NCBI RefSeq assembly: GCF_036226605.1
Contig: NZ_CP109000.1
Location: forward strand, 7,126,501-7,190,500
Origin: Streptomyces sp. NBC_00704
Lineage (GTDB): Bacteria; Actinomycetota; Actinomycetes; Streptomycetales; Streptomycetaceae
Length of the DNA: 64,000 nt
Reading direction: 5' to 3'
Shown: positions 17,058-25,566 of the stretch, one piece after another
Layout of the letters: each line of letters starts with the position of its first letter
How positions within the stretch are numbered: position 1 is the stretch's first letter
Program-made: the position numbers and the translations under genes
Notes under the pieces: model-generated
Database searches by the model: none
The model's input: only the letters and a program-made list of their open reading frames with translations
Told to the model about the DNA's origin: nothing

Positions 17058-17876
17058 CTAAGGCAGGCGGCCCACACCGCCGAACTCGATCCACTCCTGG
17101 GTGAGCTGGCGGGGCGCGACCTCGGTGTCGGGGCGCCAGGTGGAGACCTCGACCAGCCCCGGGTCGAGGATGTCCAGGCCGTCGAAGAGCGCGGCGACGT
17201 CCTTCTGCTGGCGGACCCGGCCCCAGTGGCCCTGGGTGGCCTTGTCCATGAAGTCCGTGACGAACTCCCTGACCTCGGCGTCCTCGCTGACGAGCTGGCA
17301 CATCAGCACGAAGCTGCCGGGGGCGAGGCGTTCGGTCACCCGGCGCACCAGCGCCTGCGGCCCGTCGGTCTCGCTGTCGGGAATGCAGTGGAACACCGAG
17401 TTGAACAGCACGGCCACCGGCTGGGAGAAGTCGATCAGGCGCTGCGTCTCCGGGTGCGCGAAGATCGTCTCGGTGTCGCGCATGTCGGCGTGGATGACGG
17501 TGGTCCGCTCGTCCTGCTCCAGCAGGGCCCGCCCGTGCACGAGGACCATCGGGTCGTTGTCGACGTAGACGACGTGCGTGTCCGGCTCGACGAGCTGGGC
17601 GACCTGGTGCACGTTGTCCTGCGTGGGCAGGCCGGATCCGTGGTCGAGGAACTGCCGGATCCCGTACTCCCGGCTCAGGGTGCGCACCGCCCGCTGGAGG
17701 AAGCGCCGGTTGTTCAGGGCGAGGGCGCGGGTGCTCGGGACGACCTTGTCGAGTTCCTCGCAGGCGGCGCGGTCGGCCGCGTAGTTGTCCTTGCCGCCCA
17801 GGTAGTGGTCGTACATGCGCGCGGCCGTCGGAACCGACGCGTCGATCGACGTGGACAGCTGATTTCCAGGCTGCAT
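17058..17876 (-). CDS. SAM-dependent methyltransferase, DUF574 (Methyltransf_19) type
   Basis: A 272-residue protein of the actinomycete DUF574/PF04672 group. Recognisable segments are PTAARMYDHYLGGKDNYAAD near residue 15, FLDHGSGLPTQDNVHQVAQ (SAM motif I equivalent), VVYVDNDPMVLVHGRALL and a C-terminal WRPD. Substrate and role are unknown. These genes commonly accompany XRE/DUF397 clusters, as here. I chose the ATG at 17876, after GGGGGAAGAG; the earlier in-frame start at 17924 would add 16 unconserved residues. Confidence 0.9.
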   Translation of the reverse strand: MQPGNQLSTSIDASVPTAARMYDHYLGGKDNYAADRAACEELDKVVPSTRALALNNRRFLQRAVRTLSREYGIRQFLDHGSGLPTQDNVHQVAQLVEPDTHVVYVDNDPMVLVHGRALLEQDERTTVIHADMRDTETIFAHPETQRLIDFSQPVAVLFNSVFHCIPDSETDGPQALVRRVTERLAPGSFVLMCQLVSEDAEVREFVTDFMDKATQGHWGRVRQQKDVAALFDGLDILDPGLVEVSTWRPDTEVAPRQLTQEWIEFGGVGRLP

Positions 17877-18062
17877 CTCTTCCCCCAGGATCCCTGCCGT
17901 GCCACGGACGGGCGCGACCGGCAACCCATCCTAGGGAAACGGCAATTGACGGCACCACCCTTTGATCCGCGGTTCCCCTCCAGGTGTTCGCCCGCGACCC
18001 GCCGAGCCGGGTCCACGCGGGGCCGCGCTCGCACGGACGGCGGTCCGCGGATGGACCAGAAA

Positions 18063-18095
18063 TCCAGCCGCTGGACTCCTCGTCCAACCGCTGGT
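18063..18095. promoter_or_regulatory. Tandem inverted repeats before the DauR-like gene
   Basis: TCCAGCCGCTGGA (18063-18075) and TCCAACCGCTGGT (18083-18095) are near-identical palindromes exactly 20 bp apart, ending 11 bases before the regulator's ATG. Two same-face sites over the start point suggest autoregulation. Confidence 0.7.
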
Positions 18096-18106
18096 CTAAT
18101 GGCGGT

Positions 18107-18820
18107 ATGGAAGCCGTCGCAGCGAGCCGGGGCCGGGAAGCCGAGCGGGACGCGATCCTGCGCGCGCTGACTCCCCTCGTCGAGGGGATCGCGGCGACCT
18201 TCGGGCCCGTGTGCGAGGTCGTCCTGCACGACTACCGGCGCCCCGAACGCTCGGTGGTCGCCGTCGCCGGAGCGGTGACGGGGCGGACGGCCGGCGGCGC
18301 GATGAGCGAGATCGGCCTGCGCGTCCTCGCCCGCGGCGACGACGCGGCCGACGAGCTGAACTACGTCACCCGCACCGGCGCGGGCAAGCTCGTGAAGTCG
18401 TCCACGATGGTGCTGCGCGACTCCGCGGGCGCGGTGTTCGGCGCCCTGTGCGTCAACGTGGACGTCACCGAGGTCGACCGGGTGCAGGGCCTGCTGGCCG
18501 CGCTCGCGGGGGCGGCCGGAGGGCGGTCCGACCCGCCGGTGACCGCTTTCGGCGACGACATCGACTCCGTCGTCGACGCCCTGCTCGACGCCCACCTCGC
18601 ACGGCAGGACCAGACCTGGGCCGGTCTCGACGGCCCGGCCCGGCTGGCCCTCTTCCGCGGCCTGGACGACCGCGGGGTGTTCGGCGTGCGCCGCGCCGTC
18701 GAGCAGATCGCCGCCCGTCTCGGCATCTCCCGCGCCTCCGCCTACCACTACCTGTCCCGGTCCAGAGCCCCGCGCGCCGCCGACGGCGCCGGCGGCACCC
18801 CCGAGGGAGCACACACGTGA
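18107..18820 (+). CDS. DauR/YheO-like PAS-HTH transcriptional regulator
   Basis: A 237-residue regulator. An N-terminal YheO-like PAS domain (about residues 10-125; GPVCEVVLHDYRRPERSVVA, FGALCVNVDVTEV) precedes a C-terminal HTH (about 185-225; GVFGVRRAVEQIAARLGISR, ASAYHYLSR). In Pseudomonas DauR represses D-arginine catabolism, and relatives often control dehydratases or amino-acid genes. Its stop overlaps the next start by 4 bp (GTGA), so the two are translationally coupled. The ATG has almost no leader and no Shine-Dalgarno sequence, so the mRNA may be leaderless. Confidence 0.9.
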   Translation: MEAVAASRGREAERDAILRALTPLVEGIAATFGPVCEVVLHDYRRPERSVVAVAGAVTGRTAGGAMSEIGLRVLARGDDAADELNYVTRTGAGKLVKSSTMVLRDSAGAVFGALCVNVDVTEVDRVQGLLAALAGAAGGRSDPPVTAFGDDIDSVVDALLDAHLARQDQTWAGLDGPARLALFRGLDDRGVFGVRRAVEQIAARLGISRASAYHYLSRSRAPRAADGAGGTPEGAHT

Positions 18821-19794
18821 CGACCACCCCCCTGCCGATCACCCTCGACGACGTGCGCGACGCGGCCGTCCGACTCAAGGGCGTCGCCCACCGCACACCC
18901 GTGCTCCGCTCCCGGACCCTCGACCGGGCCGTCGGCGCCGAGGTCCTCCTCAAGTGCGAGAACTTCCAGCGCGTCGGCGCCTTCAAGTTCCGCGGCGCCT
19001 ACAACGCGGCCTCCCGGCTGACCCCCGAGCAGCTCGCCCGGGGCATCGCCGCCTACTCCTCCGGCAACCACGCCCAGGCCGTCGCGCTGGCCGCGCGCGA
19101 ACTGGGCACGACCGCCGTGATCGTGATGCCCGAGGACGCGCCGCGCTCCAAGCGCGCGGCCACGGAGGCCTACGGCGCCGAGATCGTGACGTACGACCGC
19201 TACACCGGCGACCGGGTGGCCGTCGCCGAGGCGCTGGCCGCCGACCGGGGCCTGGCCCTGATCCCGCCCTACGAGCACCCGCACGTCATGGCGGGCCAGG
19301 GCACGGCCGCGCTGGAACTCCTGGAGGAGGCGGGGGAGCTGGACGCGCTGCTCGTGCCGGTCGGCGGCGGCGGGCTCCTCGCCGGCAGCGTCACCGCGGT
19401 CAAGGGGCTGCGGCCGGGCGTCCGCGTCGTCGGCGTGGAGCCGCAGGACGGGGACGACACCAAGCGGTCGCTGGAGGCGGGGCGCCGCGTCGGGATCCCG
19501 GTGCCGCGCACCATCGCCGACGGCCAGGCCGTGCACATCCCCGGGGAGCTGACCTTCTCGGTCAACCGGCGGCTCGTGGACGAGATCGTCCTCGTCAGCG
19601 ACGACGAGATCCGCGCGGCCATGCGCTTCGCCTTCGAACGCCTGAAGATCGTCACGGAGCCCAGCGGCGCCTCCGGTCTGGCCGCCCTGCTCGCGGGCCG
19701 GGTCACGGTCACGGGCGGCCGGATCGGCGTCATCGTCTCCGGCGGCAACGTCGACGCGGCCCGCTTCGCCGAGCTGTGCGGCGGCGACGTCTGA
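18817..19794 (+). CDS. PLP-dependent threonine/serine dehydratase family enzyme
   Basis: A 325-residue fold-type II PLP enzyme. The cofactor lysine lies in VGAFKFRGAYNA (about residue 57), the glycine-rich phosphate loop in PVGGGGLLAG (about 181-190), and SSGNHAQAVALAA is typical. It has no regulatory ACT domain, so it is the short catabolic type. With a DauR-like regulator in front, a hydroxy-amino-acid or D-amino-acid substrate such as 3-hydroxyaspartate is as likely as threonine. It starts with GTG, overlapping the regulator stop. Confidence 0.9.
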   Translation: MTTTPLPITLDDVRDAAVRLKGVAHRTPVLRSRTLDRAVGAEVLLKCENFQRVGAFKFRGAYNAASRLTPEQLARGIAAYSSGNHAQAVALAARELGTTAVIVMPEDAPRSKRAATEAYGAEIVTYDRYTGDRVAVAEALAADRGLALIPPYEHPHVMAGQGTAALELLEEAGELDALLVPVGGGGLLAGSVTAVKGLRPGVRVVGVEPQDGDDTKRSLEAGRRVGIPVPRTIADGQAVHIPGELTFSVNRRLVDEIVLVSDDEIRAAMRFAFERLKIVTEPSGASGLAALLAGRVTVTGGRIGVIVSGGNVDAARFAELCGGDV

Positions 19795-19936
19795 GACGCG
19801 TGCCGCCCGGATGGCGGCCCCCGGTGGACAGGCGGACGATGGAGGCGTAGGGGCGCGGCTTCCACCGGTGACGTCCAGGTCCGCCGGGGAGCCGGGCCCC
19901 GGCCGTGGACGAGCGCGGCCGGAAGGGAGGAGCGTC

Positions 19937-20296
19937 ATGATGGAAGTGAAGACGCTCGACAAGCCGGACGAGCGCCGCGATTTCCCCCGCGGTCACATCG
20001 AGGCCGTCCATATGACGGGGCTGGACTTCGCCGTGGCGACCTTCGAGCCCGGCTGGCGCTGGACCGAGTCGCTCGCGTCCGTCGCGGGCACCTCCACCTG
20101 CATGATCCACCACAACGGCTATGTCGTCTCCGGACGCATGCACGTCACCATGGACGACGGCGGCGAGGCCGAAGTGGGCCCGGGCGACGTCTTCGTGATC
20201 CCGCCGGGCCACGACGCCTGGGTGGTGGGCGACGACCAGTGCGTGGTGTACGACTTCGCCGGGGCGATGGCCAAGGACTACGCGAAGGCCGAGTAG
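19937..20296 (+). CDS. Small cupin-domain protein
   Basis: A 119-residue single-domain cupin. The motifs are degenerate: GTSTCMIHHNGYVVSGRMHV for motif 1 and GDVFVIPPGHDAW for motif 2. It keeps some metal-ligand histidines, so a metal site is possible. Function is unknown. GGAAGGGAGGAG precedes an ATGATG start, and a bidirectional hairpin follows. Confidence 0.88.
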   Translation: MMEVKTLDKPDERRDFPRGHIEAVHMTGLDFAVATFEPGWRWTESLASVAGTSTCMIHHNGYVVSGRMHVTMDDGGEAEVGPGDVFVIPPGHDAWVVGDDQCVVYDFAGAMAKDYAKAE

Positions 20297-20309
20297 GCCC
20301 CGGCGGCCG

Positions 20310-20327
20310 CGCCCGGGTGGCCGGGCG
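20310..20327. terminator. Bidirectional hairpin between cupin and VWA genes
   Basis: CGCCCGG (20310-20316) pairs with CCGGGCG (20321-20327) over GTGG, filling the short gap between two convergent stop codons. Confidence 0.75.
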
Positions 20328-21680
20328 TCAGACGGGGAGCAGGCGGCCGGTGAGTTCGGCGAGCTGGCGGGCGTTGCGGCACTCGTGCATCGGCACCAGC
20401 CCGGCGTACTCGGGCGCCGCCGAGTCACCCGTGCCCCACAGCGAACGCGGTTCCGGGTTCAGCCAGTGGAGGCGGCGGGCGCGTTCGGCGATCTCGCGGA
20501 CGGCCGGCAGGTTCGGGTCGCTCATGTTGGTGCGGGCGTCCCCGAGGACGAACACCGTCGTGCGGGGTCCGACGGCCGCGCCGTGCCGCTCCGCGAACTC
20601 GCCCAGCGCCATGCCGTAGTCGCTGCTCCCGTGGTGGCCCGTCACCGCGGCCTCGGCGCGGATGCGGGCGCCGAGGCCCCCTGGATCGGCGGCGCCGTGC
20701 TCCAGCAGCCGCGTCACCTCGTCGATCCGGTTGACGAAGGCGAACACCCGCACCTTGCTGAACTGGTCGTGCAGCGCCTGCACCAGCAGCATCGTGAAGT
20801 CGGAGAACCCCGACACCGAACCCGACACGTCGCACAGCAGCACCAGTTCGGGGCGGACCGGGCGACGGCGGCGCAGCACGGGCCGTATCGGCACCCCGCC
20901 CGTCGAGAGGGAGCCGCGCAGGGTGCGCCGCAGGTCGATGGTGCCGCGGGCGGCCCGGCGGCGGCGCGCCGCCATGCGGGTGGCCAGTCTGCGGGCCAGC
21001 GGCTGCACCGTCCGCCGCAGTTCGGCCAGCCGGTCCTTGCCCGCGTACAGGAAGTCGACGCGGTCGGCGGTGGGCGCCACCGCGCGCCGGGCGATCTCGT
21101 CGCGCCCTCTGCGTTCCGCGACCCGGCGCCGTGCCTCCCGGGCGACGAGGGCGCGGAAGGCCTCGATGCGGCGCCGGATCTCGTCCTCCAGCAGCCGGTC
21201 GGCGAAGCCGGACGCGCCGCCGCGGGCCCGGACGTCGTCGCGCACCCGCGCCAGCAGCGTCTGCGGGCGCAGCCGTTCGAGGGTCTGGTGCGACGACCAG
21301 CCGTCCGAGCCCGGCGAACTCCCGTACCCGCCCAGCCCGTCGACCGCCTCGATCGCCAGGCGGGCCAGCAGCGCCTCGTCGTCCGCGGCGAGCGCGGCGG
21401 CCAGCCGGTCGCGCAGGTCGTCCCGGTCGCCGGCCTCGTCCTGCGGGGCGCCGACGCCGTGGGGGAAGTACAGGTCGAAGACGGTGTCGAACACCCGCCG
21501 CTGGCCGGCCGAGTGCAGGAGCGTCGCGGCCAGGCCCTCGCGCAGCAGACCGCGGTCGGCGAACCCGAGGGCCGCAGCGGCCTCGGCCGCGTCGACCGTC
21601 TCGCCGGTGCCGACGCGGACGCCGTGCGCGCGCAGCGCCGCGACGAGGCCGACGAGGCGGTCGGTGACCTCGGCGCTCAC
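20328..21680 (-). CDS. VWA (CoxE-like) domain protein, MoxR partner
   Basis: A 450-residue protein whose C-terminal half carries a von Willebrand A domain with an intact MIDAS start, LLCDVSGSVSGFS (DxSxS), and a later LGDARTN. The N-terminal half is a helical CoxE-like region rich in Arg. Such proteins pair with MoxR AAA+ ATPases as metal-cofactor insertion or complex-assembly chaperones. GTG at 21680 overlaps the MoxR stop by 4 bp, showing coupled translation. Confidence 0.9.
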   Translation of the reverse strand: MSAEVTDRLVGLVAALRAHGVRVGTGETVDAAEAAAALGFADRGLLREGLAATLLHSAGQRRVFDTVFDLYFPHGVGAPQDEAGDRDDLRDRLAAALAADDEALLARLAIEAVDGLGGYGSSPGSDGWSSHQTLERLRPQTLLARVRDDVRARGGASGFADRLLEDEIRRRIEAFRALVAREARRRVAERRGRDEIARRAVAPTADRVDFLYAGKDRLAELRRTVQPLARRLATRMAARRRRAARGTIDLRRTLRGSLSTGGVPIRPVLRRRRPVRPELVLLCDVSGSVSGFSDFTMLLVQALHDQFSKVRVFAFVNRIDEVTRLLEHGAADPGGLGARIRAEAAVTGHHGSSDYGMALGEFAERHGAAVGPRTTVFVLGDARTNMSDPNLPAVREIAERARRLHWLNPEPRSLWGTGDSAAPEYAGLVPMHECRNARQLAELTGRLLPV

Positions 21681-22534
21681 CCGGCGTCCAGGTCGAGCTT
21701 GGCGCCGGCCTTGAGGATGTCGTCCTGGTGCTTGAGGATCACGCCGAGGGTCTCGCGCACGACGTCCTCGTCGAGGGCGTCCGCGCCGAGGGCGAGCAGG
21801 GTCCGCGCCCAGTCGATCGTCTCGGCCACCGACGGCGCCTTGCGCAGGTCCATCGCGCGCAGCGCGCCGACCACCCGGACCACCGACTCGGCCAGCGCCG
21901 CTCCGATCCCGGGCACCTTCAGCCGGACGATCCGCCGCTCCAGCTCCTCCTCGGGGAAGCCGATGTGCAGGAACAGGCAGCGCCGGCGCAGCGCTTCGGA
22001 CAGCTCCCGGCTCGCGTTGGAGGTGAGGACGACGAAGGGGCGGCGGGCCGCGGTGACGGTGCCCAGCTCCGGGACGGTGATCTGGAAGTCGCTGAGCACC
22101 TCCAGGAGCAGCCCCTCCACCTCGACGTCGGCCTTGTCGGTCTCGTCGATCAGCAGGACGGTCGGCTCGTCGCCGCGGATCGCGGTCAGCAGGGGCCGGG
22201 GGAGGAGGAACTCCTCGCTGAAGATGTCGGTGCGGGTCTCGTCCCACGTCTCGTCGCGGGCGGCGCTGATGCGCAGCAGCTGCTTGGCGTGGTTCCACTC
22301 GTACAGCGCCCGGGACTCGTCGACGCCCTCGTAGCACTGCAACCGCACCAGGCGGGCCCGCGCCACCTCGGCGACGGCCTTGGCCAGTTCGGTCTTGCCG
22401 ACCCCGGCCGGCCCCTCGACCAGCAGCGGCTTGCCGAGCCGGTCGGCGAGGAAGACGGTCGTGGCGACGGCGGGGGAGGCCAGGTAGCCGCTCCGCGCCA
22501 GGCGGGCGGAGACATCGTCGACGGACGTGAACAA
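21677..22534 (-). CDS. MoxR-family AAA+ ATPase
   Basis: A 285-residue ATPase. Walker A is GPAGVGKT (residues 41-48), Walker B VLLIDETDK, and sensor 1 lies in VVLTSNASRELSEALRRRC. MoxR proteins act as chaperones with VWA partners; the partner is the next gene. The genes of any client enzyme (for example a CO-dehydrogenase-like complex) are not nearby. It is divergent from the 22656 gene. Confidence 0.93.
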   Translation of the reverse strand: MFTSVDDVSARLARSGYLASPAVATTVFLADRLGKPLLVEGPAGVGKTELAKAVAEVARARLVRLQCYEGVDESRALYEWNHAKQLLRISAARDETWDETRTDIFSEEFLLPRPLLTAIRGDEPTVLLIDETDKADVEVEGLLLEVLSDFQITVPELGTVTAARRPFVVLTSNASRELSEALRRRCLFLHIGFPEEELERRIVRLKVPGIGAALAESVVRVVGALRAMDLRKAPSVAETIDWARTLLALGADALDEDVVRETLGVILKHQDDILKAGAKLDLDAG

Positions 22535-22655
22535 CGGGGCCTCCGGGCGCTCGCGCGGGCTGCGGACGTGATCCGCTCACTATCCAAGCGCTTGTTCACC
22601 GGTTTTGTCACCCGGTCGGGGGCCGCTGTCGGTGGCGGGCGGTACGTTGCGGATC

Positions 22656-23231
22656 ATGGGTGTGTATCTGGTGAGTGTGGACGCGCGGGAGTGGCTCGGG
22701 CGCCACGAGGGCGGGCACGGCGAGACGGCCGCCGCGCTGAACGCGGAACTGCGGCGGCGCGGCCAGCCGCCGTACCTGCCGGGGGAGCCGTCGAACCCCG
22801 GCGGCGGCTGGTTCGAGGAGAAGATGAGCCCGTCCATGGAGGGGTTCTCCGCTCTGTGCCGGGCGCATCTGACCCGGGCCGAGGAGGAGACCCTCTCCGG
22901 GTGGTCCGTCCTGGTGCCGCTCTTCCTCGACCGGGAGATGGAGCTGCCGATCGGCACGCCGTACAGCGACGAGACGCTGGTCGCGGGAGCGCCGCAGGTC
23001 CTCGCGATCGCGGAGCGGCTGGCCGCGGTCCTCGGCCTGCCGCTCGACGCGATACCGCAGACCGGCAACCTGGAACTGACGCTGTGGTTCCTGGACGGGG
23101 AGGGACGCGAGGTCGCCGCCGCCCGGCCCGGCCGCTGGGCCGAGGACCTGGACACCGCGTTCTACGTGGCGGTGTACCTGCGGGCCGCCCAGTACTCCCT
23201 GCGGCACGGGTGCCCGATGGTCTACTGCTGA
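22656..23231 (+). CDS. Hypothetical protein
   Basis: A 191-residue soluble protein, starting MGVYLVSVDAREWLGRHEGG. I recognise no domain. The pattern WSVLVPLFLDREMELPIG, a Trp-rich C-terminal half and the Cys-ending tail PMVYC are notable, and it appears to be a conserved streptomycete hypothetical. The start follows GCGGATC, a poor ribosome site, so a leaderless mRNA is possible. Confidence 0.75.
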   Translation: MGVYLVSVDAREWLGRHEGGHGETAAALNAELRRRGQPPYLPGEPSNPGGGWFEEKMSPSMEGFSALCRAHLTRAEEETLSGWSVLVPLFLDREMELPIGTPYSDETLVAGAPQVLAIAERLAAVLGLPLDAIPQTGNLELTLWFLDGEGREVAAARPGRWAEDLDTAFYVAVYLRAAQYSLRHGCPMVYC

Positions 23232-23425
23232 CCGGGGGCGCCGCCCGGCGGGGCGGGGGCGACGGCGAGGCCGGGTCCGGCGCGGGAACCCGGCCGCCGG
23301 GGACGAGCAGGACGAGCAGGTGGAGACCGCGGAGTCGTACGGGCCGCGGACCGCACCGCCCGGCGCGCCGGCCCCGCCGCCGCAGGGGCCCGTCACCGTG
23401 GACGTCGCGGTCGTCGGCGGCCCGT

Positions 23426-24067
23426 TCAGCCGACGATGACCACCTCCAGGGTGCGCGGGCCGTGCACCCCCTCCACCCGGTCCAGCTCGATGTCGCTGGT
23501 CGCCGAGGGGCCCGAGATCCACGTCGCGGGACGCCGCGGATCGAGCCGTTCGAGGGCCTGCGGCACGGAGGACACCACCTGGGCGGGCGCGCGCACCACG
23601 CACACGTGGTGATCGGGTACCAGGGTGATGCGGCGCCGGCCCTGGTCGGGACCGGCGTCCAGCACGATCGTCCCGGTCTCGGCGACGGCCACCGCGCACG
23701 CCGTGACCACGCTGTCCACCGCGTCGAGTTCGTGCGGCCCGCTCTCCGGCCGGTCCGCCACCCGCGTGACGTCCGACTCCGCGAGCCACGCCGGGTCGAG
23801 GCCGGGCGGCACGAGCACGGTCGCCGCCTTGCGCTCCGCGAGCAACCGGGCCAGCAGGGCGGGCAGTTCGCCCTCGTCGCACCGGTGCACGAGCGCCCGG
23901 TAGTCGGCCAGGTTCTCCGCGAGCAGCTCCACGTCCTGCGCCGCGGTGCGCTCGCCGTGCTCGCGCAGATAGTCACGCGCGACGGCGTCCTCGTACGGGG
24001 TGTCGTCCGGCGGGACGTCGGCCAGCGCGCGCCGCACCCGGCCCAGGATCAGTTCCCTGCTGCTCAC
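23426..24067 (-). CDS. lutC: Lactate utilisation protein C (LUD domain)
   Basis: A 213-residue LUD-domain (YkgG-like) protein, starting with GTG as VSSRELILGRVRRAL. Family cues are AVAVAETGTIVLDAG, TLVPDHHVCVVRA and the C-terminal ISGPSATSDIELDRVEGVHG. With LutA and LutB it forms the iron-sulphur complex that oxidises L-lactate to pyruvate. The GTG overlaps the lutB stop by 4 bp. It is the last gene of the leftward rhamnose/lactate run and probably handles lactate made from rhamnose. Confidence 0.93.
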   Translation of the reverse strand: MSSRELILGRVRRALADVPPDDTPYEDAVARDYLREHGERTAAQDVELLAENLADYRALVHRCDEGELPALLARLLAERKAATVLVPPGLDPAWLAESDVTRVADRPESGPHELDAVDSVVTACAVAVAETGTIVLDAGPDQGRRRITLVPDHHVCVVRAPAQVVSSVPQALERLDPRRPATWISGPSATSDIELDRVEGVHGPRTLEVVIVG

Positions 24068-25566
24068 TTCGCCGTTCCTTCCTCGGTGGCGCCGCCGTTC
24101 GTCCGCTGCCACCAGTCGCGGAACGGCTCGGCGGGCACCGCCGGCAGATCGCGCGTGGCGCTCCACGCCCTGCCCGGGCCGGGCAGGGTCCGCGGGTGCA
24201 GGCCGCGCGTGCGGGACGCGAGGCGCTGCCCGGCGCGCAGGACGCCGGGGCGGGCGAACGCCCAGCCCGCCGCGCGCATCGCCGCCCGCTCGGCGGCGTG
24301 CCCCTTGGCGGGCTTGAGCACGGCCTTGTTCCCGGCCCGGGTGACCGGACCGCCCTCGACGACCCGCTCCCGCAGATGCACCAGCACCTCCGGGATGTCG
24401 ATCGCGACCGGGCACACCTCGTAGCAGGCGCCGCACAGCGAGGACGCGTACGGCAGCGAGGCGTCGATCTCGCTCCCGGTGCCCCGCAGCTGAGGGCTGA
24501 GGATCGCGCCGATCGGGCCCGGGTACACCGAGCCGTAGGCGTGGCCGCCCGCCCGCTCGTACACCGGGCACACGTTCAGACAGGCCGAGCAGCGGATGCA
24601 GCGCAGCGCCTGGCGGCCCACCTCGTCGGCGAGGGTGTCGGTGCGGCCGTTGTCCAGCAGCACCAGGTGGAACGTGCGCGGGCCGTCCCCTCCTCCCGCC
24701 CCGTCGCCTTCCGCGCCGGTCCACATCGACGTGTACGGGTTCATGCGCTCGGCCGTCGAGGAGCGCGGCAGGGTCTGGAGGAAGACCTCCAGGTCGCGCC
24801 AGGTCGGCACGATCTTCTCGATGCCGACGACGGAGATCAGCGTCTCCGGCAGGGTGAGGCACATGCGGCCGTTGCCCTCGGACTCGACGACGACCAGGGT
24901 GCCGGTCTCGGCGACCATGAAGTTGGCGCCGGAGATCCCGACCTTCGCCCGCAGGAACTTCTCGCGCAGATGCAGCCGGGCCGCCTCGGCGAGGTCGGCG
25001 GGCGTGTCGGTGAGGCCCTCCGGGGCCGGGCGTCCCCACGCGCCCATCTCCGCCCGGAAGATGTCCCGGATCTCGCCCCGGTTGCGGTGGATGGCCGGGA
25101 CCAGGATGTGCGAGGGGCGGTCCCTGCCCAGCTGCACGATCAGCTCGGCGAGATCGGTCTCGTAGGCCCGGATGCCCTCGGCCTCCAGCGCCTCGTTGAG
25201 GCCGATCTCCTGTGTCGCCATGGACTTGACCTTGACGACCTCCGACTCGCCCGTCTCCTTCACCAGCCGGGTGACGATCCGGTTGGCCTCGTCCGCGTCC
25301 ACCGCCCAGTGGACCGTGCCCCCGGCCGCGGTGACCGCCTCCTCCAACTGCACCAGGTAGCGGTCCAGATGGCGCAGCGTGTGGTCCTTGATCTGCTTGC
25401 CGGCCTCGCGCAGCGCGGCCCAGTCGGACACCTCCGCCACCGCCGCCTCCCGCTTGGCGCGGATGGTGTGCGTGGCGTGCCGCAGGTTGCCGCGCAGGGT
25501 CGTGTCGGCGACGGCCTCGCGCGCGGCCTTCGGAAACGCCGGCATCCCGACGAACGTCCCGCTCAC
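24064..25566 (-). CDS. lutB: Lactate utilisation iron-sulphur protein B
   Basis: A 500-residue subunit with an N-terminal LUD domain and two 4Fe-4S motifs: CIRCSACLNVCPVY (CxxCxxCxxxCP) and CGACYEVCPVAI. It carries electrons from lactate oxidation in the LutABC complex. The C-terminal region is basic (LRAGQRLASRTRGLHPRTLPG). GTG at 25566 overlaps the lutA stop by 4 bp; both junctions in the operon use GTGA overlaps. Confidence 0.95.
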   Translation of the reverse strand: MSGTFVGMPAFPKAAREAVADTTLRGNLRHATHTIRAKREAAVAEVSDWAALREAGKQIKDHTLRHLDRYLVQLEEAVTAAGGTVHWAVDADEANRIVTRLVKETGESEVVKVKSMATQEIGLNEALEAEGIRAYETDLAELIVQLGRDRPSHILVPAIHRNRGEIRDIFRAEMGAWGRPAPEGLTDTPADLAEAARLHLREKFLRAKVGISGANFMVAETGTLVVVESEGNGRMCLTLPETLISVVGIEKIVPTWRDLEVFLQTLPRSSTAERMNPYTSMWTGAEGDGAGGGDGPRTFHLVLLDNGRTDTLADEVGRQALRCIRCSACLNVCPVYERAGGHAYGSVYPGPIGAILSPQLRGTGSEIDASLPYASSLCGACYEVCPVAIDIPEVLVHLRERVVEGGPVTRAGNKAVLKPAKGHAAERAAMRAAGWAFARPGVLRAGQRLASRTRGLHPRTLPGPGRAWSATRDLPAVPAEPFRDWWQRTNGGATEEGTAK

